This document shows positions 16,842 through 24,796 of a stretch of 64,000 bases of DNA, piece after piece. Origin of the DNA: Mycolicibacterium chitae (lineage in GTDB: Bacteria; Actinomycetota; Actinomycetes; Mycobacteriales; Mycobacteriaceae); contig NZ_LR134355.1 in NCBI RefSeq assembly GCF_900637205.1, positions 4,650,001 to 4,714,000 on the forward strand. The letters are read 5' to 3'. Under the pieces are notes generated by a model. That model worked only from the letters and a program-made list of their open reading frames with translations, made no database searches and was not told the DNA's origin. Positions within the stretch are counted from its first letter, which is position 1. Each line of letters starts with the position of its first letter. Made by a program: the position numbers and the translations under genes.

Positions 16842-17777
16842 CTATGGAACCAGTACGACTTTTCCGCGCGCGTGCCCGGTCTGCAGATAGCGGTGCGCCT
16901 CGGCCGCCTCGGCCAGCCCGAAGACCTTGTCGACGGTCACCCGCAGCTGCCCGGAGGCCGCCAACCGGATCAATTCGGGCCGCGACGCGTCGCGAATGGC
17001 CCGCCCGTCGTCGGCCCCGGACAGCGCCGCGATGCCGAGTTCACCGGCCCGCGCGAACCCCGCGATGGTCGCGATCCGGGCGCGGTCGGCGACCAGTTCC
17101 ACCGACGTGTCCAGCGCTTCGTCGGTGCCGACCAGGTCCAACGCCGCATCGATCGGGGTGTCCAGCGCGCGCAGCCGCTCGATCAGCCCCGGGCCGTATT
17201 CGACGGGTTCGGCCCCGTAGTGCCGCAGTTGATCGTGCCGCCCGGCGCTGGCCGTGCCGATCACCCGCGCCCCGCGGGCGGTGGCCAGCTGCACGGCCAT
17301 CAGGCCCACCCCGCCGCCGGCGCCGTGGATGAGCACGGTGTCGTTTGTCCCCACCCCGGTTTTCGTCAACAGGTGCCAGGCGGTGCCGCCGGTGAGCAGC
17401 AGGCCCGCGGCCTCCTCGAACGTCAGCGTGGCCGGCTTGTGCCCGACGTCGGCGGCCTTGGCGACCAGCTTGTCCGCGTACGCGCTGCGGACGTTGGTGA
17501 CGATCACCGCGTCACCGGTCTTCAGCGGACCGGTGTATCCCTCGGCGCGCGCGGGCGCCTCGACGATGACGCCGGCGGCTTCCATGCCCACCGGCATGGG
17601 CAGCGCGTCCGGGTCGTCGCCCATCTGCCCGCTGTACAGCTTGTAGTCGACGGGGTTGGTCCCCGCGGCCCGGACGTCGACGACCACCTGACCTGGGCCG
17701 ACCGTCGGTAACGGGATGTCGTGGATGGCAAGAACTTCCGGTCCGCCGTAACGTTCGGCGACGACGGTCTTGGTCAT
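16842..17777 (-). CDS. Zinc-independent NADPH:quinone oxidoreductase (MDR superfamily)
   Basis: A 311-residue medium-chain reductase. The N-terminal GroES-like domain begins YGGPEVLAIHDIPLP and contains AAGTNPVDYKLYSG. The NADP-binding Rossmann motif is VLIHGAGGGVGLMAVQLA (residues ~145-162). There is no catalytic-zinc Cys/His set, which places it among the quinone oxidoreductase/zeta-crystallin group. The physiological acceptor is unknown. ATG 17777 is chosen over GTG 17795. It lies nine bases after the DUF2786 gene start on the same strand side, so it may be co-transcribed with that pair. Confidence 0.88.
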   Translation of the reverse strand: MTKTVVAERYGGPEVLAIHDIPLPTVGPGQVVVDVRAAGTNPVDYKLYSGQMGDDPDALPMPVGMEAAGVIVEAPARAEGYTGPLKTGDAVIVTNVRSAYADKLVAKAADVGHKPATLTFEEAAGLLLTGGTAWHLLTKTGVGTNDTVLIHGAGGGVGLMAVQLATARGARVIGTASAGRHDQLRHYGAEPVEYGPGLIERLRALDTPIDAALDLVGTDEALDTSVELVADRARIATIAGFARAGELGIAALSGADDGRAIRDASRPELIRLAASGQLRVTVDKVFGLAEAAEAHRYLQTGHARGKVVLVP

Positions 17778-17829
17778 ATACCCGAGCTTAGTCACGGGTG
17801 TGCGGGGGTCGGATCCGCGGCAGAACCAA

Positions 17830-18864
17830 CTACCCGACGAACCCGTCCAACGCCGCGGTCAGCTGCGACGACAGCGGCCCACCCGAGGCGTACTTGGCGA
17901 CGTTGTCGGTCGGGTCGTCGCGCAGCACGTGGTTGACACCCTCGAACTGCACGAACGTCAGGTCGGTGTGGCCCAGCGCCTCGGCCAGCGGCCCCACGGC
18001 GTCGCACCGGGACTGCCCGTCGGAATCCGAGCAGGTCAGCAGCACCGGCATGCCGTCGGGCAGCGCGGCGGCCTGCGCCAACGGGTCGATCGCGTCGGCC
18101 TCGACGACGGCGGTGACGTTCGACGGGTTCAGGATGGCGCTCAACCCGTCGGGCAGCGGTTCGGCGGCCACCGCCCCCTCGGTACGGGCCTGCCGCACCG
18201 CGGCGGCCCAGGCCGCCCGCACCGCCTCGGCCTGCTCCGGCGACTTGGCGCCCTGCTCGACGGCTGCGGCGACGTCGTTGCCCACCCGGCTGGTGATCAG
18301 GTCCAGGTAGCGGCCCGGCAGCGGCTGCAACAACGCCACCGACTCCGGGCGGACATCGGGCGCGCCGGCCAGCGCCAGCGCATGCGTGGCGCCCTCGCCG
18401 TGCCCGTACGCCGACAGCCGCAGCGGATCGGCCTCCGGTTGCTCGGCGAGGAAGTGCAACGCCGCCCGCGCCCCCGCGGTGTAGACGGTGCTGCCGACGG
18501 CGGCCGGGTCCGACGCGTACGGCCCGAGCCCGGTGGCGCCGGTGCCCACCTTGTCGTAGCGCAGGCTGGCCACGCCGCGGGCCGACAACTCCTCGGCGAG
18601 TTCGCGCATGGTGCCCACCGGTCCGGCCACGGCGTTGTCGCCGTTGCGGTCGGTGTTGCCACTCTCGGAGATCAGCAGCGCGGCCGGGCCGGGTTCAGCG
18701 CCGGGCTGATGCCGGTAGGTGCCGTGGATGGTCAACCCGTCGGCGACGAAGCTCACGTCGTCCTCCACCCACGTCGACCCAGGCTCCGCGTCCGACCCGC
18801 AACCGGCCAGCAGCAGAGCGCAAACGGCCAGTACCGCAGCAGGTCTCGCCATACCAAGTCTCAC
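17830..18864 (-). CDS. Lipoprotein alpha/beta-hydrolase
   Basis: A 344-residue exported hydrolase-like protein. The signal and lipobox are at the start (LAVCALLLAGC, lipidated Cys22). The hydrolase fold shows SESGNTDRNGDN near the oxyanion strand, SLRYDKVGTGAT, and a nucleophile elbow AYGHGEGATHAL in which the expected GxSxG serine is replaced by His-Gly-Glu. The late 'VLLTCSDSDGQSRC' and 'FEGVNHVL' provide candidate Asp and His. The elbow substitution makes classical esterase activity uncertain. The GTG at 18864 overlaps the stop of the lipase gene upstream (GTGA), so it is co-translated with the monoacylglycerol lipase; ATG 18852 is an alternative. Confidence 0.8.
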   Translation of the reverse strand: MRLGMARPAAVLAVCALLLAGCGSDAEPGSTWVEDDVSFVADGLTIHGTYRHQPGAEPGPAALLISESGNTDRNGDNAVAGPVGTMRELAEELSARGVASLRYDKVGTGATGLGPYASDPAAVGSTVYTAGARAALHFLAEQPEADPLRLSAYGHGEGATHALALAGAPDVRPESVALLQPLPGRYLDLITSRVGNDVAAAVEQGAKSPEQAEAVRAAWAAAVRQARTEGAVAAEPLPDGLSAILNPSNVTAVVEADAIDPLAQAAALPDGMPVLLTCSDSDGQSRCDAVGPLAEALGHTDLTFVQFEGVNHVLRDDPTDNVAKYASGGPLSSQLTAALDGFVG

Positions 18865-19706
18865 AGCCGCGCCTCGATCCAGGACACCACGTCGTCGAGC
18901 ACCCGGTCGCGCTCGGGCTCGTTGAACACCTCGTGGTACAGCTCGGGGTAGATCTTCAGGTGCACATCCTCGGAGGCCATACAGTCGACCATCCGGGTAC
19001 TGCCCCTGGCCGGGATCAACCGGTCCGCCTCGCCGTGCACCACCAGCAGCGGCTTGCTGATGGCGCTGGCCCGCTGCGGCATCGACTCCCCGACCAGCAG
19101 CAACGCCCGCGCCACCCCGGCCGGCACCTTGCCGTGCCACACCAGCGGATCGGCGTTGTAGTCGGCGACCACCTTCGGGTCCCGGGAGACGAAGTTGGCG
19201 TCGAGCTGCTGCACCGGAACCCCGGGCAGCACCGCGCCGACGGCCTTGCCGACGAACCGCAGCGCGGGCTTGACGTCCTCGTGCGTGGCGATCGCGGGAC
19301 CCGACAGCACGATCAGCTCGTAGTCGGCCGGGTGCTCGGAGGCGTACGCGAAGACGATGCCGCCGCCCATGCTGTGCCCGAGCACCACCTTGGGCAACTC
19401 CGGATGTTCGGCCGCGGCGATCCCGACGAGCGTGCCGAAGTCCCCGGTGTACTCGGCGAGGTCCTTGACGTAGACCCGCTTGCCGCCCGAGCGGCCGTGG
19501 CCGCGGTGGTCCAGCGCGTAGGTCACCAGCCCGGCCTGACCGAACCGCTTAGCCACGTGGTCATAGCGGCGGGCGTGCTCGCCGAAACCGTGCGACAGCA
19601 CCACCACGCCGCGGGGTTCGACCTCGGGAGTCCAGGTGTCGTAGACGATGCGGACACCGCCGACGCCGTCGAAGGTCCGTTCGGTGCGAACCGACTCTAT
19701 CTGCAT
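18861..19706 (-). CDS. Monoacylglycerol lipase (Rv0183-like)
   Basis: A 281-residue alpha/beta-hydrolase aligned with Rv0183 (279 aa), a monoacylglycerol lipase. The catalytic triad is visible: Ser112 in LGHSMGGG, Asp228 in HGEADRLIP and His258 in PELYHEVFN. The oxyanion segment is VVLSHGFGEHARRY, and the lid region is ~145-200. It lacks a signal peptide; the M. tuberculosis enzyme is found at the cell wall. The start ATG 19706 lies only about 20 bases from the predicted right end of a tnpB element, so its native upstream region has been separated from it by that element. Confidence 0.93.
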   Translation of the reverse strand: MQIESVRTERTFDGVGGVRIVYDTWTPEVEPRGVVVLSHGFGEHARRYDHVAKRFGQAGLVTYALDHRGHGRSGGKRVYVKDLAEYTGDFGTLVGIAAAEHPELPKVVLGHSMGGGIVFAYASEHPADYELIVLSGPAIATHEDVKPALRFVGKAVGAVLPGVPVQQLDANFVSRDPKVVADYNADPLVWHGKVPAGVARALLLVGESMPQRASAISKPLLVVHGEADRLIPARGSTRMVDCMASEDVHLKIYPELYHEVFNEPERDRVLDDVVSWIEARL

Positions 19707-19726
19707 GGTTGCAGCGTATCCAGCTT

Positions 19727-19900
19727 TTGCCGTGCTCCCCGCCAAGAATGGCAAGGATTCCCGTGCGGCTATGCCGCAGTTGGGGTGCTTCCTGCTTCGA
19801 CGCCCACTGCCGCAATAGGTTGCGGACTTACACGGGCTCCACAGGCGTTTAATCTCTCCGCCCGACTGGCGGCGAGAATGACTTTGGCGGCGTTGTGGTC
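19727..19900 (-). ncRNA. Predicted omega RNA (reRNA) of TnpB
   Basis: TnpB guide RNAs cover the 3' end of tnpB and the right end of the element. Here the minus strand after the tnpB stop forms a stem CCTTGCCA/TGGCGGGG (19749-19756 with 19737-19744, G-U pairs allowed, four-base loop), followed by a GGGGAGCACGG tract. The guide would begin near 19726 and would read the flank immediately upstream of the lipase gene. The 5' limit is a guess from family lengths. Confidence 0.4.
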
Positions 19901-20983
19901 TCGATCGTGAATCACCTCGCACGAGGGGCACCTCCACTGCCGGATCTGCAGCGGAAGTTCGTCGAGCACATGCCCACAGTCCGGCGTCGAGCAGGTTTTG
20001 CTCGAGGCCAGCCACCGCGACACCGCGTGTACGGTGCGCCCGTAGCGGTCGGCCTTCTCGCCGATGATCCGCACGAACTGACCCCATCCCGCATCCGAGA
20101 TCGCGCGCGCCAGGCGGCGGTTTTTGACCATGCCCACGATGTTGAGGTCTTCGACGTGGATCACTTGGTTGTCACGAACCAACGCCAAAGCCTGCTTGTG
20201 GTGATAGTCCCGCCGAGCACGGGCAACCTCGTTGTGCGCGATCGCGACCTTGCGCCGCGACTTGTCCCTGTTGGCTGATCCTTTCTGCCGGCGAGACTTT
20301 TCCCGCTCCAACCGAGCCAGCTTGCGTAACTTGCGCCGCAAGTGCTTCGGATTCTCGATATCGGATCGCCGGCCATCGGTGGCCGCGGTCGTAGCCAGCC
20401 GGGCGATCCCCAGATCCACGCCGGTCTCCCGATCGACCACCGGCAAGGGCGTGGGGGCAACCTCGACGACGAAACTGGCGTAATAGTGGCCGTCGGGTTC
20501 GCGAATGATCGTGACACTCGACGGCTCCGAGGGCAGATCGCGAGACCAGCGCACCCGCACTTCGCCGACCTTGGCCACGAACAGCCGGCCATTGGCCCTG
20601 ACCGAGAAGCCATTGCGGGTCAGCCGGAACGACTGCCGGTGATCCTTGCGCGACTTGAACCGCGGCCGACCCACCCGCCGACCCCGACGTCTCCCGCTGG
20701 CCGAGTCGAAGAAGTTGCGCCAGGCCCGCCGGGAATCGTTGACCGACTGCACCAACGCCACACTCGATACCTCGCTCAACCAGGCCCGCTCCTCGGTGGT
20801 CTTCGCCAAGGTGATGACCCGACGCTGGATCCCGCTGTCGGACACCTTCACCCCCGCGTGATACGCCTCGTCGCGGACCCGCAGCGCGTCGTTGAACACC
20901 ACCCGAGTACACCCGAACACCCGCGCCAACATCGCCTGCTGGGCCGGCGTCGGTTCGATGCGATACCGATAACGCAACTGCAT
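19769..20983 (-). CDS. tnpB: TnpB RNA-guided endonuclease / IS605-type OrfB
   Basis: A complete 404-residue TnpB. RuvC residues are at the expected places: Asp190 (GVDLGIARL), Glu279 (VIHVEDLNIVGM) and Asp360 (IHDRDHNAAKVIL). The zinc finger between RuvC-II and III has CxxxxC (Cys331, Cys336) and CPSC (Cys352, Cys355). The N-terminal wedge domain begins YRYRIEPTPAQQAMLARVFG. All catalytic residues are retained and there is no frameshift, so it could be active as an RNA-guided nuclease. ATG 20983 was chosen because the conserved family N-terminus starts there. No transposase TnpA is present, so mobility would need help in trans. Confidence 0.92.
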   Translation of the reverse strand: MQLRYRYRIEPTPAQQAMLARVFGCTRVVFNDALRVRDEAYHAGVKVSDSGIQRRVITLAKTTEERAWLSEVSSVALVQSVNDSRRAWRNFFDSASGRRRGRRVGRPRFKSRKDHRQSFRLTRNGFSVRANGRLFVAKVGEVRVRWSRDLPSEPSSVTIIREPDGHYYASFVVEVAPTPLPVVDRETGVDLGIARLATTAATDGRRSDIENPKHLRRKLRKLARLEREKSRRQKGSANRDKSRRKVAIAHNEVARARRDYHHKQALALVRDNQVIHVEDLNIVGMVKNRRLARAISDAGWGQFVRIIGEKADRYGRTVHAVSRWLASSKTCSTPDCGHVLDELPLQIRQWRCPSCEVIHDRDHNAAKVILAASRAERLNACGARVSPQPIAAVGVEAGSTPTAA

Positions 20984-21217
20984 ACCGCCACCGTAAAGAT
21001 GCCCACTGACAACGACGAGCCACCGCCGCTCCCACCACAACGTGCCGCTGCTGCACACCCACCCTCATCGAGGGTCAAGCAATACATCGACGGACAAGCC
21101 CGACCACCCTGACTGGCAAGCCGCGCACGCCGAACAACGAGATGGCTCACCCCGGACCGAAGTCAGAGGCTTTGCACCCAAGAATCCTGTCAGGGTTCGC
21201 GCGTAAGCTCTGCCGGT

Positions 21218-22183
21218 GTGAGCGTGCTCGCCGAAGATCCGGACACCTTCCTCAGCGATGCGCAGCAGTACCACCGGGAACTCCTGGCGCACTGCTACCG
21301 CATGACGGGATCGCTGCATGACGCCGAGGATCTGGTCCAGGAAACCTATCTGCGGGCGTGGAAGTCCTACGCCCGGTTCGAGGGCAGGTCCTCGGTGCGC
21401 ACTTGGCTGCACCGCATCGCCACCAACACCTGCCTGACCGCGCTCGAGGGCAGGCAGCGCCGCCCGCTGCCCACCGGGCTGGGCGCCCCGAGCAGCGACC
21501 CGGTGGCCGAACTGGTCCCGCGCGCCGAGGTCCCGTGGCTCGAGCCGCTGCCCGACGACTCGGACCCCTCCGACATCGTCGGCTCCCGCGAATCGGTGCG
21601 CCTGGCGTTCATCGCCGCGCTGCAGCACCTGTCCCCGCGCCAGCGCGCGGTGCTGGTGCTGCGCGACGTGCTGCAGTGGAAGGCCGCCGAGGTCGCCGAG
21701 GCCATCGGCACCTCGGTCCCGGCGGTCAACAGCCTGCTGCAGCGGGCCCGCGCCCAGTTGGCCGCCGTCGGCCCCAGCGAGGAGTCCACGCTCCCGGCCC
21801 CGGACAGCCCCGAGGCCCAGGAACTGCTCACCCGCTACATCGCGGCGTTCGAGGAGTACGACATCGACAAGCTGGTGACGATGTTCACCGAGGAAGCCAT
21901 CTGGGAGATGCCGCCGTTCGTCGGCTGGTATCAGGGCGGTCCGGCGATCGGCGCGCTGATCCACCACAACTGCCCGGCCGAGAAGCCCGGCGACATGCGG
22001 CTGATCCCGCTGACCGCCAACGGCCAGTCGGCGGCGGCAATGTACATGTGGGACAACGACTCCGGGAAACACGTGCCGTTCCAGCTGCACGTCCTGGATA
22101 TCGTCGACGGTGCCGTCGCGCACGTGGTGGCGTTCCTGGACAACTCGGATTGGGCGAAGTTCGGCCTGCCCGAATCGCTCTAG
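21218..22183 (+). CDS. sigG: ECF sigma factor SigG (with C-terminal SnoaL-like domain)
   Basis: A 321-residue group ECF41-like/SigG sigma factor. Region 2 is residues ~15-80 (ELLAHCYRMTGSLHDAEDLVQETYLRAWKSY region) and region 4 ~125-185 (LSPRQRAVLVLRDVLQWKAAEVAEAIG). A C-terminal NTF2/SnoaL-like domain follows (~200-320, containing WEMPPFVGWYQG), which in this class modulates sigma activity. The order lipase-sigG-pirin matches Rv0183-Rv0182c-Rv0181c, apart from insertions. The GTG at 21218 gives a protein shorter than annotated M. tuberculosis SigG (370 aa), whose longer start may be an annotation choice. Its stop codon shares the bases CTAG with the convergent lactate dehydrogenase gene. Confidence 0.88.
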   Translation: MSVLAEDPDTFLSDAQQYHRELLAHCYRMTGSLHDAEDLVQETYLRAWKSYARFEGRSSVRTWLHRIATNTCLTALEGRQRRPLPTGLGAPSSDPVAELVPRAEVPWLEPLPDDSDPSDIVGSRESVRLAFIAALQHLSPRQRAVLVLRDVLQWKAAEVAEAIGTSVPAVNSLLQRARAQLAAVGPSEESTLPAPDSPEAQELLTRYIAAFEEYDIDKLVTMFTEEAIWEMPPFVGWYQGGPAIGALIHHNCPAEKPGDMRLIPLTANGQSAAAMYMWDNDSGKHVPFQLHVLDIVDGAVAHVVAFLDNSDWAKFGLPESL

Positions 22184-23130
22184 CGCACCGACTCCCACAC
22201 CTGCCGCAGCGTCGCCGCCGAGGCCCGCAGCCCGTCCAGTTCCGCACCGGCCAGCGGGATTTCGAGGACCTGACCCGCGCCGCGGCCGGTCACCACCGTC
22301 GGCAACGACAGGCACACGTCGTCCAGGCCGTAGACCCCTTCCTGCAGCGTGGATACCGGCAGCACGCGGTGCTGGTCGCCGATGATGGCCTCGATGATCC
22401 GCGCGGTGGACAGCCCGATGGCCAGGTTGGTCGCGCCCTTGCCCTCGATGATCTCGTAGGCCGCGTTGATGACGCCCTGGGTGATCTCGCGCTGGGCGGT
22501 CTCGTCGAACAGGGGCACGCCGTCGCGGGTGAAGTGCGTCGCGGGCACCCCGCCGATCGACACGCTGGACCACAGCGGGATCTCGGAGTCGCCGTGCTCA
22601 CCGACGATGTAGCCGTGCACGTTGGACACCGACAGATCGGCGCGCTGGGCGATCAGGTAGCGAAACCGGCTGGAGTCCAACACCGTTCCGGTGCCGAAGA
22701 TATGGCCGGGGCGCGCGTCGACGGCCTTGGCGGCGGCGTAGGTGACGACGTCGACGGGGTTGGTGACAAACACGATGATCGCGTCCGGGGAATGCTCGAG
22801 CAGTTGCGGGGTGAGCTGCTGGGCCATCGCCACGTTGGTGGCCGCCAGTTCCAGCCGGGTCTGCCCCGGGTCCTGTTTGGCGCCCGCGGTGACGACGATG
22901 ATCTCCGAACCGGCCGTCACGGCGATGTCGTCGGAGCCGTCGACTGGGCAGTGCGGCACGAACTGCGAGCCGTGGTTGAGGTCGAGCACCTCGGCGCGCA
23001 CCTTCTTGGCGGCGATGTCGTAGAGCGCCAGCGCGCCGGCCGAACCCCGGATCAGGCACGCGTAGGCGATGGCGGTGCCGACGCTGCCCAGTCCGACGAT
23101 GGAGACCTTGTCACTGCGTTGCACAATCAC
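22180..23130 (-). CDS. ldh: L-lactate dehydrogenase
   Basis: A 316-residue NAD-dependent LDH/MDH-fold enzyme. The nucleotide site is VSIVGLGSVGTAIAYA (residues ~9-24). The substrate-specificity loop is AGAKQDPGQTR with Gln86, the lactate-type residue (malate enzymes have Arg), plus Arg92. The catalytic pair and substrate Arg are Asp152/His179 (GEHGDSEIPLW) and Arg155. Both candidate starts are GTG (23130 or 23124). M. tuberculosis has no gene of this kind here, so it belongs to the variable part between sigG and pirin. It interconverts pyruvate and L-lactate in the cytosol. Confidence 0.9.
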   Translation of the reverse strand: MIVQRSDKVSIVGLGSVGTAIAYACLIRGSAGALALYDIAAKKVRAEVLDLNHGSQFVPHCPVDGSDDIAVTAGSEIIVVTAGAKQDPGQTRLELAATNVAMAQQLTPQLLEHSPDAIIVFVTNPVDVVTYAAAKAVDARPGHIFGTGTVLDSSRFRYLIAQRADLSVSNVHGYIVGEHGDSEIPLWSSVSIGGVPATHFTRDGVPLFDETAQREITQGVINAAYEIIEGKGATNLAIGLSTARIIEAIIGDQHRVLPVSTLQEGVYGLDDVCLSLPTVVTGRGAGQVLEIPLAGAELDGLRASAATLRQVWESVR

Positions 23131-23182
23131 CCGACCATCTTCGCGGAATTGCCGCGATATGGCCGGGTGATGCGCGGAACGA

Positions 23183-23965
23183 CTACTTCGGTGGCATCCG
23201 GATGCCGCCGTCGACGCGGACGACTTCGGCGTTCATGTAGGAGTTGGTGAGCAGCTCGATCACCATCGACGCCAGCTCGTCGGGCTTGCCGAGGCGGTGC
23301 GGGAACAGCACCGATTCGCCGAGCTTGGCCTTGAACGCCTCCGACGCCTCACCCTCGCCGTAGATCGGGGTGTCGATCAGGCCCGGGGCGACGGTGTTGA
23401 CGCGGATGCCCGAGGCCGACAGGTCGCGCGCGACTGGCAGGGTCAGCCCGACGACGCCGCCCTTGGACGACGAGTACGCGGCCTGGCCGATCTGCCCGTC
23501 GAAGGCCGCGACGCTGGTCATGTTGACGATCGCGCCGCGCTCACCGGTGTCGGTGGGGTCCAGCCGGCTCATCGCGGTGGCGGCCAGCCGGATGCAGTCG
23601 AAGGTGCCGACCAGGTTGATGGCCAGGACTTTCTTGTAGGCATCGAGGTTGTGCGCCGAGGCGAACTCGCCGTCCTTGCCGATGGTGCGCTGGGCCCAGC
23701 CGATGCCGGCCGAGTTGACCAGGGACCGCAGCGGGCCGAGGTCGACGGCGGTGTTGACGGCGTCCTCGATCTGCTCGGTGCTGGTGACGTCGACGGAGAC
23801 GAACGCCCCGCCGATCTCCTTGGCGAGCTCTTGCCCGCGGTCTGCCTGCAGGTCGGCGACGACGACCCTGGCGCCCTTGGCGGCCAGCTGGCGGGCCGTG
23901 GCCGCACCGATGCCGGACGCGCCACCTGTGACGATTGCGCTGGTTCCGTTGATATCCACGGCCAC
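23183..23965 (-). CDS. Short-chain dehydrogenase (17-beta-HSD10 / 3-hydroxyacyl-CoA dehydrogenase type)
   Basis: A 260-residue SDR. The cofactor loop is TGGASGIGAATA (residues ~14-25), NSAG is at ~88-91, and the active site is SVAAF with Tyr-x-x-x-Lys in AYSSSKGGVVGL. The pattern, with the long insertion DGEFASAHNLDAYKKVLAINLVGTF and 'SGIRVNTVAPGLIDTPIY', matches the HSD17B10-like 3-hydroxyacyl-CoA dehydrogenase group, so fatty acid or steroid side-chain oxidation is the likely role. The start is GTG 23965. It is divergent from pirin, with 75 bases between starts. Confidence 0.85.
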   Translation of the reverse strand: MAVDINGTSAIVTGGASGIGAATARQLAAKGARVVVADLQADRGQELAKEIGGAFVSVDVTSTEQIEDAVNTAVDLGPLRSLVNSAGIGWAQRTIGKDGEFASAHNLDAYKKVLAINLVGTFDCIRLAATAMSRLDPTDTGERGAIVNMTSVAAFDGQIGQAAYSSSKGGVVGLTLPVARDLSASGIRVNTVAPGLIDTPIYGEGEASEAFKAKLGESVLFPHRLGKPDELASMVIELLTNSYMNAEVVRVDGGIRMPPK

Positions 23966-24040
23966 AGACTACGACCGCGCCGCGCGGGGGCGGCCTCGGG
24001 CCTCGGTACCCTGGCCCCAAGCCCGAGGAGTGATTTTTTG

Positions 24041-24796
24041 ATGACCGCACCCGTGATCGATATCCGGCGTGCCGACGACCGTCTCCATACCGCCGTCGAC
24101 TGGCTGGACTCGCGGCATTCGTTCTCGTTCGGCCAGCACTACGACCCGGCCAACACCCATCACGGCCTGCTGTTGGTCAACAATCACGACGTCGTCACCG
24201 CCGGTCAGGGCTTCGACACCCACCCGCACCGGGACATGGAGATCGTCACCTGGGTGCTGCGCGGGTCGCTGGTGCATCAGGATTCGACGGGCAACTCCGG
24301 GGTCATCTACCCGGGCCTGGCGCAGCGGATGTCGGCCGGCAGCGGCATCCAGCACTCGGAGAAGAACGACTCGTGGCGGCTGACGGGCGAAACCCATGAC
24401 GAGCCAGTCCATTTCGTGCAGATGTGGGTGATTCCCGACGAGTCCGGGGTGCCGCCCGGCTATCAGCAGCTCGAGATCGACGACGAGTTGTTGAGCGGCA
24501 ACCTGGTGACCATCGCCTCCGGGCGCCCGGAGCATCGCGGCCAGACCGCGATCGGCATCCGTAACAAGCACGCGGCCCTGCACGGCGCGCGGCTGCCGGC
24601 CGGCCGGTCGGTGCAGCTGCCCGAGGCGCCGTACCTGCACCTGTTCGTCGCGCGGGGTTCCGTGACCCTCGAGGACGCCGGGGTGCTGGGCACCGGGGAC
24701 GCGGTGCGGTTCACCGCGACCGGTGGGCAGCAGGTCACCGCCGTCGAACCTGCCGAGATCCTGGTATGGGAGATGCATGCGAGCTTGGGCGCGTAA
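24041..24796 (+). CDS. Pirin family protein (Rv0181c-like)
   Basis: A 251-residue bicupin. The metal-binding His cluster of the N-terminal cupin is in GFDTHPHRDMEIVTWVL (residues ~60-76), with further His in 'SAGSGIQHSEKN' and Glu nearby. The C-terminal cupin is degraded, as usual. Pirins of bacteria have quercetinase-like or redox-regulatory roles; the substrate is unknown. Synteny gives Rv0181c. The 3' end overlaps the start of the sugar-dehydrogenase-like lipoprotein gene by 20 bases, so the two are co-transcribed. Confidence 0.9.
   Translation: MTAPVIDIRRADDRLHTAVDWLDSRHSFSFGQHYDPANTHHGLLLVNNHDVVTAGQGFDTHPHRDMEIVTWVLRGSLVHQDSTGNSGVIYPGLAQRMSAGSGIQHSEKNDSWRLTGETHDEPVHFVQMWVIPDESGVPPGYQQLEIDDELLSGNLVTIASGRPEHRGQTAIGIRNKHAALHGARLPAGRSVQLPEAPYLHLFVARGSVTLEDAGVLGTGDAVRFTATGGQQVTAVEPAEILVWEMHASLGA

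Larger units (their letters stand above)
19727..21080 (-). mobile_element. IS200/IS605-type tnpB-only element (boundaries predicted)
   Basis: The unit holds a single tnpB and no tnpA. The left end is suggested by the hairpin ACCCTC-ATC-GAGGGT at 21061-21075, preceded on the minus strand by TTGAC. The right end is suggested by an RNA stem (19737-19756) followed by GGGGAGCACGGCAA, which resembles the usual right end of TnpB elements. It lies between the lipase gene and sigG, which are adjacent in M. tuberculosis, so it is an insertion. Boundaries could be off by tens of bases. Confidence 0.55.
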
